Notes: generated by a model not told the origin, from the letters alone. Shown: positions 1-8,569, counted from the stretch's first letter. The stretch: DNA of 64,000 bases from Arthrobacter sp. MAHUQ-56 (GCF_019710585.1 NZ_JAIFZQ010000008.1:310001-374000); one strand, 5' to 3'. Translations and numbers: made by a program.

Positions 1-224
1 TTGTCCGTCTGGCTGACCATCCCGAAATCCTGCAGCACCCGCAGGATCCGCAGCGTGGTGGGCAGGCTCATGCCGCAATTCCGCGCCAGGTCGCTGAGCC
101 GCTGCGGCCGTTCGGCCCTCTGCAGTTCCGCAAAGACCTCCATGGCCCTTGAGAGGGAGCGCATATTCGAGGACTTGGCGCCCTCTTCTGCCGGACCGGG
201 CGTGGTGGAAGTCTTCGTCGCCAT
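1..224 (-). CDS. IclR-family transcriptional regulator, N-terminal part
   Basis: The minus strand reads from an ATG at 224 off the left edge of the window, so only about 74 residues are seen. After a short polar leader, residues 21-74 (SLSRAMEVFAELQ, then RLSDLARNCGMSLPTTLRIL) match the winged helix-turn-helix of IclR regulators, where a single small-molecule-binding domain normally follows. It is divergent from the tctBAC operon, the usual position for a local effector-responsive regulator of a catabolic operon. Palindromes at 226-242 and 300-316 are probable binding sites. The ligand-binding half is outside the window, so the inducer cannot be guessed from it. Confidence 0.85.
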   Translation of the reverse strand, partial: MATKTSTTPGPAEEGAKSSNMRSLSRAMEVFAELQRAERPQRLSDLARNCGMSLPTTLRILRVLQDFGMVSQTD

Positions 225-225
225 T

Positions 226-242
226 CTTTCATTCTATGTAAG
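226..242. promoter_or_regulatory. Putative IclR operator, copy 1
   Basis: CTTTCAT-TCT-ATGTAAG is a 7-3-7 inverted repeat with one mismatch, immediately upstream of the IclR start codon. The same element recurs at 300-316. Its position would give autoregulation. Assignment to the IclR protein is an inference from location and symmetry. Confidence 0.55.
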
Positions 243-252
243 TTCCCCGCGC

Positions 253-281
253 TTGACAGCTCCTGTGTCTCCTGTCACTAT
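253..281 (+). promoter_or_regulatory. Possible promoter of the tctBAC operon
   Basis: TTGACA at 253-258 is a perfect -35 hexamer. A 17-bp spacer leads to CACTAT at 276-281, a weak -10. The downstream operator at 300-316 would lie just after the transcription start. The -10 is poor, so the exact promoter is uncertain. Confidence 0.35.
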
Positions 282-299
282 TTCTCAGTACGCAATATA

Positions 300-316
300 G
301 TTTCATTCTATGAAAC
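300..316. promoter_or_regulatory. Putative IclR operator, copy 2
   Basis: GTTTCAT-TCT-ATGAAAC is a perfect 7-3-7 inverted repeat 28 bp upstream of tctB. It repeats the sequence near the iclR start codon, and together the two sites occupy both ends of the divergent intergenic region. Confidence 0.6.
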
Positions 317-344
317 GCGATGACGCACAGTGAAAAGGATCCCT

Positions 345-848
345 ATGACAACGGAGTCAGTCGCGACGAAACCCCCGAGTACCGTGCGGGTGGCCCCCAC
401 CGTTCTGGCAGGCATCGGCGCTTTTGCAGCCGTCGGCACGTATGTCCTGGTCAGTTCAGTCGGCCTTGGACTGTGGACTTCCCTCGGCCCGGGTCCCGGC
501 CTGTTCCCCTTCGCCATGGGTGCCGTCCTCGTGGCCATGGCGCTCCTCTGGCTGCTCCAGGAACTCCGCAACCCCAGCGAAACCGCACCCGGAATCGACC
601 GCGGACTGGTGGTCGGCGTCGTCGCCAGCCTCGTGGTCCTTGCAGCCGTCATGGACCTGCTCGGCTTCCAGCTGAGCATGTTCGCGTTCCTGCTGTATCA
701 CCTGAAAATTCGCGGGCGCAGGACCTGGGTGTCCGCGCTGATCATCGCGGTGGCCGGAAGCTTTGGAGCGTTCTATGCCTTCAATTACGGCCTGAACGTC
801 GCGCTGCCGGTGTCCGCCCTGCCCTTCCTTAACGCGATCGGACTGTAG
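345..848 (+). CDS. tctB: Tripartite tricarboxylate transporter small membrane subunit TctB
   Basis: A 167-residue integral membrane protein with about four hydrophobic segments, the usual size and topology of TctB. It pairs with TctA (which follows after 2 bases) and binding protein TctC to form a secondary, substrate-binding-protein-dependent uptake system for di/tricarboxylates or aromatic acids. ATG at 345 is preferred over the in-frame GTG at 330 because AAAGGA at 334-339 is spaced for it. It is the first gene of the operon downstream of the IclR-type palindromes. The substrate is unknown. Confidence 0.85.
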   Translation: MTTESVATKPPSTVRVAPTVLAGIGAFAAVGTYVLVSSVGLGLWTSLGPGPGLFPFAMGAVLVAMALLWLLQELRNPSETAPGIDRGLVVGVVASLVVLAAVMDLLGFQLSMFAFLLYHLKIRGRRTWVSALIIAVAGSFGAFYAFNYGLNVALPVSALPFLNAIGL

Positions 849-850
849 AC

Positions 851-2353
851 GTGGATACCCTCAACGAACTCCTCAACGGCTTCGCGGCTGCCATGACCTG
901 GCAGAACCTGCTGTTCGCCTTCCTCGGCTGCCTGCTGGGCACCATCATCGGCGTGCTGCCCGGCATCGGGCCGGTTGCAGGCGTTGCCCTGCTCATCCCG
1001 CTCACCCTCAACATGGACGCCACCGGGGCGATCATCATGCTGTGTGCGATCTTCTACGGCACCGCCTACGGGGGAACCATCACCAGCGTGCTGCTGAACA
1101 CCCCCGGAGAAGCAGCCTCCGCGATCACCACCATTGACGGCTACGCCATGACCAAGATCGGCAAGGCCGGCGCCGCCTTGACGATTGCCGCCGTCGGATC
1201 CTTCGTTGGCGGCACCATAGCCACCCTGGGCCTGGTGGCCGCAGCCAAGCCCCTGGGTGAGCTCGGCCTGCTGGTGGGGCCGCCGGAGTTCTTTGCGCTG
1301 ATGGTGGTGGGCATCTCGCTCCTCGTGGCGCTGGCAGGGAAATCGATGGTCAAGGCGGTCATCTCCGGTGCCCTGGGCCTGCTGATTTCCATGGTGGGCA
1401 TCGACCCCGTGGCCGGCGCCCCGCGCTTCACCTTCGGCATGGACCGGCTCCTGGACGGCGTCAGCTTCGTGGCCGTGATCGTGGGCGTCTTCGGCCTCTC
1501 CGAACTTTTGTCCTACCGCAAGGGTGACCAGCCGGCAGCGGTGCACGCGCCCAACCTGCGCTCGCTGCTGCCCACCGGCAGGGAGTGGCTCCGCAGCGCC
1601 CCGGCGATGGCCCGCGGCACCGGCATCGGCTTCGGCCTGGGCCTCATCCCGGGCATGACCGGCTCCGTCTCTTCGCTCCTGTCCTACGGTGCGGAGAAGA
1701 AGTTCTCCCGCAACCGCCACGAACTGGGCAAGGGCGCCATCGAAGGCGTGGCCGGCCCCGAGACGGCCAACAACGCCCACGCCAACGCGGCCCTGATCCC
1801 GCTGTTCACCCTCGGCATCCCGGCCTCACCCACCATCGCCGTGCTGATGGGCGCCTTCCTGCAGCAGGGCCTTACCCCGGGACCCACCCTCTTCACCGAG
1901 AACTCCGAGATCGCCTGGGCCATCATCGCCAGCCTCTTCATCGGCAACCTGATCCTGCTCCTGCTCAACGTCCCGCTCGTGGGGCTCTGGACCTCCATCC
2001 TCCGCGTCCCGTCGTCGATCCTCAACGCCCTGATCCTGCTCTTTATGGTCATCGGCGCCTACACCATCAACTTCAGCGTCTTCGATGTCTTCGTGATGAT
2101 CGGCTTCGGCCTCCTCGGCCTGGCCCTCCGGCACCTGGACATCCCGCTGGCACCCATGGTGCTCACGCTGGTCCTTGGCCCGCTGATGGAACGGTCCCTG
2201 CGCGAGTCCCTCGAGATTTCCCAGGGCGACTTCAGCATTTTCACCAGCCGTCCCATCTCCGCGGTCCTGATCGGCCTGGGCCTGCTGATCGTCTTCAGCC
2301 CGCTGCTGAAGCTCCGCAAGCCCAAGGCCCTGAACGAAGACCCCGAAACCTAA
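851..2353 (+). CDS. tctA: Tripartite tricarboxylate transporter large permease TctA
   Basis: This 500-residue polytopic membrane protein is the normal length for TctA. It shows the family hallmarks near the N-terminus (GVLPGIGPVAGVALLIPLT, then YGGTITSVLLNTPGE) and a second GLIPGMTGSVSS-type loop in the middle, reflecting the internally duplicated permease. It starts with GTG 2 bases after the tctB stop, implying translational coupling. It is the channel subunit that moves substrate delivered by TctC, probably with cation symport. Confidence 0.93.
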   Translation: MDTLNELLNGFAAAMTWQNLLFAFLGCLLGTIIGVLPGIGPVAGVALLIPLTLNMDATGAIIMLCAIFYGTAYGGTITSVLLNTPGEAASAITTIDGYAMTKIGKAGAALTIAAVGSFVGGTIATLGLVAAAKPLGELGLLVGPPEFFALMVVGISLLVALAGKSMVKAVISGALGLLISMVGIDPVAGAPRFTFGMDRLLDGVSFVAVIVGVFGLSELLSYRKGDQPAAVHAPNLRSLLPTGREWLRSAPAMARGTGIGFGLGLIPGMTGSVSSLLSYGAEKKFSRNRHELGKGAIEGVAGPETANNAHANAALIPLFTLGIPASPTIAVLMGAFLQQGLTPGPTLFTENSEIAWAIIASLFIGNLILLLLNVPLVGLWTSILRVPSSILNALILLFMVIGAYTINFSVFDVFVMIGFGLLGLALRHLDIPLAPMVLTLVLGPLMERSLRESLEISQGDFSIFTSRPISAVLIGLGLLIVFSPLLKLRKPKALNEDPET

Positions 2354-2391
2354 ACCCCAACCCGCATCCCCACCTTCAAAGGAGAAGAACC

Positions 2392-3405
2392 ATGAAAACC
2401 CGTATGCGCCTTGCTGCCGCCCTTGCCGCGGCATCCCTGATTGGCCTGACCGGCTGCGGTGCCAACCCCGGAGCCACCGGAGCAGCCGGCGCGGCCGGCA
2501 GCGACTTCCCAAAGAAGGGCAAGTCGATCGACCTCATCGTGGCCTTTGGTTCCGGCGGCGCCGTGGACACGGCGGCACGGCTCATCCAGCCGGTTCTCGA
2601 AAAGGAACTCGGCACCAACGTCGAGGTCATCAACAAGCCCGGCGCCGGCGGCCAAATCGGCTACACCCAGCTCACCAGTGCCAAGCCGGACGGCTACACG
2701 ATCGGTGCCACCGGTTCGCCGTCGGTGGTGGTTTCACCGCTGGACCCGTCCCGCGGCGCCAAGTACACCCGCGAAAGCTTCCAGCCCCTGGGCCGGCAGG
2801 TCATCGACCCCACTGTCATCGCCGTCCAGCCGGACAGCCCGTACCAGACGCTGAAGGAGCTCCTCGACGCTGCCAAGGCCAACCCGAAGTCCATGACTGC
2901 CAGCACCACCGGACTCCAGACGGGTGAACACTTCGCCCTGGCCCAGATCCAGGAGGAGACCGGTTCGGAGTTCGCGCCGGTCCACTTCTCGGAGGGGGCC
3001 TCACAGGCCACTACCGCCTTCCTGGGCAAGCACGTGGAGGTCCTGGTGGCCAACGTCAGCGACGTGAACGACCTCAGCAAGCAGGGCAAGGCGCGGGTGC
3101 TGGGCGTCATGTCCGGGGAGCGCGCACCCTCCCTGCCGGATGTCCCCACCTTCAAGGAATCCGGCTACGACATGACGGCGGGAACGGCACGCGGCTACTC
3201 TGCCCCGGCCGGCCTGCCCGACGACGTGGCCAAGAAGCTCGAGGCCGCCATCCAGAAGGCCATCGAGGACCCCGCCGTGGTGAAGAAGATGCAGGACCTG
3301 GGCCTGCAGACCAGCTACCTGAACGGCGCCGACTACCAGGCGTTCTGGGCAGGCCAGGAAGGGGACTTCAAGAAGGTCCTTCCGCTGGTCCAGAAAAAAG
3401 ACTGA
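2392..3405 (+). CDS. tctC: Tripartite tricarboxylate transporter substrate-binding lipoprotein TctC
   Basis: The 337-residue protein begins with a lipoprotein signal ending in LTGC (about residues 18-21), so it should be anchored to the outer face of the membrane, as expected in a Gram-positive. The mature part has the Bug/TctC pattern: VAFGSGGAVDTAARL, then NKPGAGGQIGYTQL. GGAGAAG at 2380 precedes the ATG. Gene order B-A-C differs from the C-B-A order of the classical Salmonella system. It captures an unidentified carboxylate for TctAB. Confidence 0.9.
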   Translation: MKTRMRLAAALAAASLIGLTGCGANPGATGAAGAAGSDFPKKGKSIDLIVAFGSGGAVDTAARLIQPVLEKELGTNVEVINKPGAGGQIGYTQLTSAKPDGYTIGATGSPSVVVSPLDPSRGAKYTRESFQPLGRQVIDPTVIAVQPDSPYQTLKELLDAAKANPKSMTASTTGLQTGEHFALAQIQEETGSEFAPVHFSEGASQATTAFLGKHVEVLVANVSDVNDLSKQGKARVLGVMSGERAPSLPDVPTFKESGYDMTAGTARGYSAPAGLPDDVAKKLEAAIQKAIEDPAVVKKMQDLGLQTSYLNGADYQAFWAGQEGDFKKVLPLVQKKD

Positions 3406-3437
3406 CCCCCCGCCCCACCTGAACGGAAAGATCCATC

Positions 3438-4067
3438 ATGACGACTCCAGCCATTGACGCCACAGACGCGGACTTTGCGCGCCCCGAACGGGACATCATC
3501 GACCGGCTCGCCAAGCTGCCCGCAGCCAACATCGGCGACGCCATGGACCGACTCGGCGTTGCGGACTCAGCCATCCAGGCCGTCTGGCCGGGAGCGAAGC
3601 TCGCCGGGCCGGCGTTCACCGTGTGGACCCGGCCCGGCGACAACAAGGGCATCCACCAGGCCCTGCAGCAGGCCCGTCCCGGAGACGTCATTGTGGTGGC
3701 CGGTGGCGGCGATGAATCACGCGCCCTCCTCGGCGAACTGATCGGCGAGCGTGCCATCAACCTCGGCGTGGCCGGCTTCGCCCTGGACGGAGCAGCGCGC
3801 GACGCCGAGGCGCTGGGTGAGATTGGCATGCCGGTCTTCGCGAGGGCTACTTCGCCCGCCGGTCCCTACAAGGACGGCCCGTTCAGGCTGGGAACGGCAG
3901 TCGCCTTCGGCGGGGTTCCCGTCCTGCCGGGCGATGTCATTGTCGGTGATTCGGACGGCGTGGTGGTCATCCCCCGGGAGCAGGCCGCCGCCGTCGCCGA
4001 GGCTGCCGAAGCAGTCTTCGCTGACGAGGCAAACCGCCGCCAGGCCATCGTCGCCGCCCGCAATTGA
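3438..4067 (+). CDS. RraA/HMG-aldolase family protein
   Basis: 209 residues matching the RraA-like fold (also annotated demethylmenaquinone methyltransferase-like). Visible motifs are NIGDAMDRLG near residue 32, the central GDVIVV-GGG-DESRALLGEL region and ALDGAARDAEAL, which contains the DGxxRD signature of metal-dependent 4-hydroxy-4-methyl-2-oxoglutarate or 4-carboxy-4-hydroxy-2-oxoadipate aldolases. These enzymes cleave to pyruvate plus a keto acid at the end of protocatechuate or gallate meta-cleavage. In this transport operon an aldolase role fits better than RNase E inhibition. The substrate is inferred only. Confidence 0.8.
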   Translation: MTTPAIDATDADFARPERDIIDRLAKLPAANIGDAMDRLGVADSAIQAVWPGAKLAGPAFTVWTRPGDNKGIHQALQQARPGDVIVVAGGGDESRALLGELIGERAINLGVAGFALDGAARDAEALGEIGMPVFARATSPAGPYKDGPFRLGTAVAFGGVPVLPGDVIVGDSDGVVVIPREQAAAVAEAAEAVFADEANRRQAIVAARN

Positions 4068-4102
4068 ACCTGAACAGTTCCAGAGAAAGAACAGAGCAAA
4101 CC

Positions 4103-4885
4103 ATGACAGCGTGCACCGTCATTGGCCTCGGCGAAGCCGGAGCCACCTACGCCGCGGCACTGACCGCGGCAGGCCACACGGTCACCGGCTTCGACCCGGT
4201 GGCCCCCACCACCCCGGACGGCGTCGCCCGGGCCGCAACCGCGGCGGAAGCCTGTGAAGGCGCGGACATCGTCCTCGTCATGACCGGTGCTGCCGCCGCC
4301 CGCGGCGTCGCGGAGGAGTGCTTGCCGGTCCTCGGCGCCGGCAGCGTCTACGCCGACTTCACCTCGTCGTCGCCCGGCGTCATGCAGGAGCTCGGGCAGC
4401 TTCCCAGCAAAGCCGGCTTCGCCGACGTCGCCATCCTTGGCCCGGTGTCGGCACTGGGGGAAAGGACACCGCTGATGGTCAGCGGCCCGGGAGCGCAGGC
4501 TGTGGCAGATTTGCTGCGCCCGCTGGGTGTCGACGTCGAAATCACCGAAGGCGGGCCGGGCGCGGCCATGGCCCACAAACTGCTCCGCAGTGTCCTGATG
4601 AAAGGCCTGGCAGCCGTGGTCGTCGAAGCCGTCAACGCCGGAAAAGCCGCAGGACTGGAAGAATGGATCCGCGGCCAGATCGCCAGCCAGCTCGCCGGCG
4701 ACGGCCAGGCCGTCATCGACCGGTTCCTGACCGGCACCCCCAAGCACGCGCTCCGCCGGTCACGGGAGATGCAGGAGACTGCCGCCTACCTTTCCGAGCT
4801 CGGGGTGCACTCGGAAATGACCGCCGCGTCTGCCGCCGCACATGCGCGCATCGCCGAGCAGGACTCCGCGCCGGTGTTGCGCTGA
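4103..4885 (+). CDS. NAD(P)-binding dehydrogenase with DUF1932-type C-terminus
   Basis: 260 residues. A Rossmann dinucleotide-binding motif (VIGLGEAGATYAAAL) opens the protein, followed by a 6-phosphogluconate/3-hydroxyisobutyrate dehydrogenase-like N-domain and an all-helical C-terminal half with the conserved KLLRSVLMKGLAAVVVEAV helix typical of DUF1932 proteins. Start at ATG 4103 follows a purine stretch; an in-frame upstream ATG overlapping the aldolase gene is less likely. It probably oxidises a 3-hydroxy acid or reduces a keto acid in the pathway fed by the operon's transporters. The reaction is unknown. Confidence 0.8.
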   Translation: MTACTVIGLGEAGATYAAALTAAGHTVTGFDPVAPTTPDGVARAATAAEACEGADIVLVMTGAAAARGVAEECLPVLGAGSVYADFTSSSPGVMQELGQLPSKAGFADVAILGPVSALGERTPLMVSGPGAQAVADLLRPLGVDVEITEGGPGAAMAHKLLRSVLMKGLAAVVVEAVNAGKAAGLEEWIRGQIASQLAGDGQAVIDRFLTGTPKHALRRSREMQETAAYLSELGVHSEMTAASAAAHARIAEQDSAPVLR

Positions 4886-4968
4886 CCGCACGGTCGGACA
4901 GAATCAATGAAGAGGACTCTTTTGGCTAACCGCGCAAAGAACCGCACCGCAACGTCAGGAGCATGGAC

Positions 4969-6306
4969 ATGACCGGCGTCTGGGCCCTGGGGGCATACCT
5001 GGCCGCCATCCTGCTCTGGACCACTCTGATCAAGCGCAGCGTGGGGGAAGCCATGATCCTGGGATTCCTGGTGGTGCTCCCGTTCACGGGTGCCGCCGCC
5101 GCGCAGGTCGGCTGGTCGGCGCTCTATTCGGCGGCGACCGACGAAATTGTGTACGCCACCATGGCATTCGTGTTCATGGGCTACCTGCTGGACAAGGGCG
5201 GCGTCCTGGACCGGCTGATCGACCTGCTCAACTCGCTCATCGGCGGGGTCAAGGGGGGTCCGGCCTGGGTTTCCACCGTGGCCTCCGCGGGCCTCGGCGG
5301 CGTGGTGCACAACCAGGCCGCCATCGCGGCCACGGTGGGCTCGGTGACCATCCCGTGGATGGAAAAGTCCAAACTGGACAAGCCGGCCGCCGCCACCCTG
5401 GTGGCTGGCAACGCCGGGATGGGCATCACGTTCCCGTTCAGCGCCTCCATGTTCGTCCTGGTCGGCTCCGCTACTGTTGGACCCCTCCTGAACATCAACG
5501 ACCTCGTCATCCCCCTGTTGTTCGGCGGCCTCTGGTGCTTCCTGCACCGCCTCATCGTCACCTGGCTGCTGATCCGCAAGAGCGGGATGGCCCCGCTCGA
5601 CCCGGCCCACCGGTTGTCCTTGCGGGCCGCCCTTGGCCAAGGCTGGGCCACACTCCTGCTGTTCGTCGTCGTCGCCATCCCCCTGGTCATCACCTCCGGC
5701 TTCCTCACGCCGGTACTCTCGGACTGGACCGGCGGCGACGTCAGCAAGTCCGTCAGCGTGATCGTCTGGATTCCCGTGGTCCTGCTCATCACAGGCGCGC
5801 TGCTGGGCCGGAAGCAACTGCCGCGCACCGGCCGCGACTGGGGCGACCTGCTGCAGGGCTCGGCCCCGCGGTTCGGAATCGTCGGCGTCACGGTGCTCTT
5901 TGCCTTCGCCGGAGCCAACGCCCTCGCCGCCACGGGCCTCCCCAAGCAAATGACGGCCCTGCTGAACGGGATGAATCTTCCCCTCTGGCTGCTCGCCATC
6001 CTCATCGGGTTGATCGTCATCGCCGTTGCAGCCCCCCTTTCGGCCACGGCAACCATGGCTGCCGTTGGCACGGTCGGCGTGGCAGCCCTTGTCGCGGCCG
6101 GCGTTCCGGCCACCACCGCCGCTGTCGCCGTCCTGGTCTTTTCCTCCTGCGAAGCCGCGGTCCCACCCGGCGGTGCACCGCTGTATGTGGCCTGCGGCAT
6201 CGCGGACGTCAATCCCATCAAGACCTTTGCCCGCCTGCTCACGCATTACGCCCTGCCCCTGCTGGTCATCGGCGTGCTGATCATTCTTGGCATCCTGCCA
6301 ATCTAA
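4969..6306 (+). CDS. TRAP-type large permease (DctM-like)
   Basis: About 445 residues with roughly a dozen hydrophobic segments. The region GGPAWVSTVASAGLGGVVHN followed by AAIAATVGSVTIPWMEK and AGNAGMGITFPFSASMF is a DctM signature. ATG at 4969 is chosen over ATG 4963 because AGGAG (4957-4961) is 7 bases from it. DctM proteins normally work with a DctQ subunit and a periplasmic DctP protein; no DctP lies here, but a small membrane protein follows. It is thus either an incomplete TRAP system or one that uses a binding protein encoded elsewhere. Confidence 0.8.
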   Translation: MTGVWALGAYLAAILLWTTLIKRSVGEAMILGFLVVLPFTGAAAAQVGWSALYSAATDEIVYATMAFVFMGYLLDKGGVLDRLIDLLNSLIGGVKGGPAWVSTVASAGLGGVVHNQAAIAATVGSVTIPWMEKSKLDKPAAATLVAGNAGMGITFPFSASMFVLVGSATVGPLLNINDLVIPLLFGGLWCFLHRLIVTWLLIRKSGMAPLDPAHRLSLRAALGQGWATLLLFVVVAIPLVITSGFLTPVLSDWTGGDVSKSVSVIVWIPVVLLITGALLGRKQLPRTGRDWGDLLQGSAPRFGIVGVTVLFAFAGANALAATGLPKQMTALLNGMNLPLWLLAILIGLIVIAVAAPLSATATMAAVGTVGVAALVAAGVPATTAAVAVLVFSSCEAAVPPGGAPLYVACGIADVNPIKTFARLLTHYALPLLVIGVLIILGILPI

Positions 6307-6316
6307 GGAATCACCC

Positions 6317-6574
6317 ATGAACACACTTCGGCGGGTTACCGAACACGTCTTCGTGATCACCCTCGCAGCACTTCTCCTCGGCGGCGTGCTGTTTGTTGCC
6401 GGACAGGCCGTCGGCCTCGTGGCCGGTCGGGGCGAGTGGCTCCAGTTCTTCAACGAAGTCATCAAACCGCCCGTCTGCATCGCGGCCTCCATCTGCGCTG
6501 TGGCCGGGTTCCTGCTCAGCTACAAGCGCCCACACAAACAGGCGACGCAGCACCAGGAAGCCACCACGCGATGA
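6317..6574 (+). CDS. Small two-helix membrane protein, possible TRAP partner
   Basis: 85 residues with two clear hydrophobic helices (around residues 11-32 and 51-67) and a basic, glutamine-rich tail. It lies 10 bases after the DctM-like permease and its stop overlaps the next start (ATGA). Position suggests it replaces DctQ, but DctQ is normally about twice as long with four helices, so this is either a minimal partner or an unrelated small membrane subunit. I do not recognise a named family. Confidence 0.65.
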   Translation: MNTLRRVTEHVFVITLAALLLGGVLFVAGQAVGLVAGRGEWLQFFNEVIKPPVCIAASICAVAGFLLSYKRPHKQATQHQEATTR

Positions 6575-7551
6575 CCGGGCACGCACCGTTTCCGAGCTTC
6601 GCCGGTCTACTGCAGCGGGACGGCGCCCTGGCGGGAACATCCTGGGGGCTGTTTCCGGAACCGGAACGCGGCATGCCGTCCTTCATCACGGCCGCTGCCA
6701 TCCTGGAAGCCAGGAACAGCATCCGGACGGGGACCGTCTTCGGCCTCGACTACCCCGCGGACGCATTCGACCCCGGGATGTCCCTCAAACGCAGCGCCCC
6801 ACGGCACACCATCTACTCCTCCCACCCGGCCCACCGCGATGACTACCTTGACGGGTACTACCTGCAGGGCTCCACGCAGATTGACGGACTTCGGCACCGG
6901 AGGGCGGACGACGTCGGGTTTTACAACGGCACAGCCGATGACCTGATCACTGAGGGCACGCCGCACCTGGGGATCCAGGAATGGGCGGAACACCCCATCA
7001 CCGGCAGGGGCGTGCTGGTGGATCTCGAGGGGTACCGGAACAGCTCCGGGGAGCCGATCGACCACGCAGCCGGGGAACCCCTGACCCTGGACCTGGTCCA
7101 GGCCGCCATGGAATCCGAGTCCCTCACTGCCCTCCCCGGAGACATCCTCATGCTCCACACCGGGTGGTGCGAGTGGTTCCTTGCCCTTGATCCCGCGGAG
7201 AAGCGACGCATCCGCGAGAGCCGCAAGGCATCGGGCGTGGCCCAGTCGCGGGATTTTGTCGCGTGGGCATGGGACAACCGGTTTGCGGTGGTCGCGGCCG
7301 ACAACTTCGCCTTCGAATGCCTCCCGGCCGTTCCCGAAAGCCCCTACCGGAGTTCGGCTCCCAACGACCACGGGATGATGCACCAGCAACTCCTGGCGAA
7401 ACTCGGCCTGCCCCTTGGGGAATTATGGAAACTCGGGCCCCTTGCGCGGCACATGCGGACAACCGGCAGCTGGGATTCTTTCGTCACCATCAAGCCGCTG
7501 AACATCACCGGAGGCACCGGCTCCCCGGCCAACGCCACCGCCGTCGTATGA
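6571..7551 (+). CDS. Cyclase-family (kynurenine formamidase-like) hydrolase
   Basis: 326 residues of the cyclase family that includes bacterial kynurenine formamidase. In place of the metal-binding HxGTHxDxPxH motif it has GSTQIDGLRHR (around residue 100), the variant seen in the longer 320-340-residue branch; Asp and the last His remain. Later family features are LMLHTGWCEWF and the VAADNFAFECLP stretch. The start overlaps the preceding stop (ATGA), indicating coupling. It likely hydrolyses an amide or ester of an aromatic or cyclic acid in the pathway of this operon; the substrate is unknown. Confidence 0.82.
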   Translation: MTGHAPFPSFAGLLQRDGALAGTSWGLFPEPERGMPSFITAAAILEARNSIRTGTVFGLDYPADAFDPGMSLKRSAPRHTIYSSHPAHRDDYLDGYYLQGSTQIDGLRHRRADDVGFYNGTADDLITEGTPHLGIQEWAEHPITGRGVLVDLEGYRNSSGEPIDHAAGEPLTLDLVQAAMESESLTALPGDILMLHTGWCEWFLALDPAEKRRIRESRKASGVAQSRDFVAWAWDNRFAVVAADNFAFECLPAVPESPYRSSAPNDHGMMHQQLLAKLGLPLGELWKLGPLARHMRTTGSWDSFVTIKPLNITGGTGSPANATAVV

Positions 7552-7562
7552 AGGATCACAGG

Positions 7563-7985
7563 ATGACCAAGGTAATTGTCGTAGGAGTGGACGGGACCGA
7601 GAGCGCCCAGCGTGCTGCGGAAACAGCTGCGGACCTGGCCTCGGCCCTGGGAACCACACTGCATGTGGTGACTGCCTTCCCAGGGGAGCGCGCCGAAGTC
7701 CTCGGCCTGGGCAATGACGACAGGGCGTTTTCGGAAGAACGGTACGCGGAAAAGGTGGCACGGGAATCGGCAGATGGCATCAGGTCGGGCCAGCTTCAGG
7801 TGGAGCACTTCGCAGTCCGCGGCGCGGCAGCCAAAGCCTTGATCCAGCACGCGGAGGAACACAACGCCCATATGATCGTCGTGGGCAGCCGGCGTATGAG
7901 CGGGATCGGCCGGGTCCTGGGCAGTGTTGCGAACAGCGTGGCGCACAGTGCACCGTGCGAAGTTTATATAGCCAAGACTGATTAG
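7563..7985 (+). CDS. Universal stress protein (UspA family)
   Basis: 140 residues, the size of a single Usp domain. It starts VIVVGVDGTESAQRA and ends with the ATP-binding signature GSRRMSGIGRVLGSVANSV, matching G-2x-G-9x-G(S/T), followed by APCEVYI. ATP-binding Usp proteins act as stress or energy sensors in the cytoplasm. It is the last gene of the operon, 11 bases after the cyclase gene with an AGGAT site, so it is probably cotranscribed with the transport genes. Confidence 0.9.
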   Translation: MTKVIVVGVDGTESAQRAAETAADLASALGTTLHVVTAFPGERAEVLGLGNDDRAFSEERYAEKVARESADGIRSGQLQVEHFAVRGAAAKALIQHAEEHNAHMIVVGSRRMSGIGRVLGSVANSVAHSAPCEVYIAKTD

Positions 7986-7996
7986 CGGCGGCCGAG

Positions 7997-8569
7997 CTAC
8001 GGCAGCCTCGACGGCCGCAGCAGGCTCGGCTCTCCCGCCCGGGCGGGATCCAGCGGCACCGGGCTGACCAGCACGGCCGGCCCCCGGTGCAGGAAGCCGC
8101 TGGAGAGGGCCCGGCAGCGGATGCCGCCCCGCCCCCGCATGGCCGGGTGCGCCCCGGGGGCCAGCATTTCGTTCATCCACGCGCACGGCTGGGCGTGCCG
8201 GCCGCCATGGAAGCTCACAATGGACCCGCCCGATTCCAATGCGAAATCCTGCCCCAGCAGCGGGGCCAGCTGCGCGCCGCGGAGCACCACGTTCCGGCGG
8301 GTCAGCAGGGGGTCGAAGGGCGTGGCGCCGAGCTCGGCCGCGATGGCTTCAAGGGATTCGACGGCGAAGAGGGTCACCGCGGCGTCCATGTGCGCGGCCT
8401 TGCCGAAGAACCGGTCGCCCACGATGCCCTTGCCGGCGACCACCTCCGCCTGCCCGGCGTCGGTGGTGGGCACGTCGGCGGCGCCGTCCCGGGCCCGGCC
8501 GAAGTAGGCGTGCGCGGGGGACACCAGCAGGTGCAGGATCTCGACGTCGTACCGGTAGTTTTCGGGCAT
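7997..8569 (-). CDS. MOSC domain protein
   Basis: 190 residues. MOSC features are the early YFGRARDG region, GIVGDRFFGK (about residues 48-57), TRRNVVLRG, and the conserved Cys in GRHAQPCAWMNE, which in molybdenum cofactor sulfurase C-terminal domains carries the sulfur relay. Stand-alone MOSC proteins are thought to handle sulfur or metal-sulfur transfer and in some cases N-hydroxylated base detoxification (YiiM/YcbX). It converges on the UspA gene, and the next upstream gene is the UvrA-like protein 21 bases away, so the two may share a transcript. Confidence 0.85.
   Translation of the reverse strand: MPENYRYDVEILHLLVSPAHAYFGRARDGAADVPTTDAGQAEVVAGKGIVGDRFFGKAAHMDAAVTLFAVESLEAIAAELGATPFDPLLTRRNVVLRGAQLAPLLGQDFALESGGSIVSFHGGRHAQPCAWMNEMLAPGAHPAMRGRGGIRCRALSSGFLHRGPAVLVSPVPLDPARAGEPSLLRPSRLP

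Noticed and set aside
4786..6492. A 568-codon minus-strand frame
   Set aside because: Antisense shadow of the TRAP-type permease, with low-complexity Gly/Asp/Arg composition.
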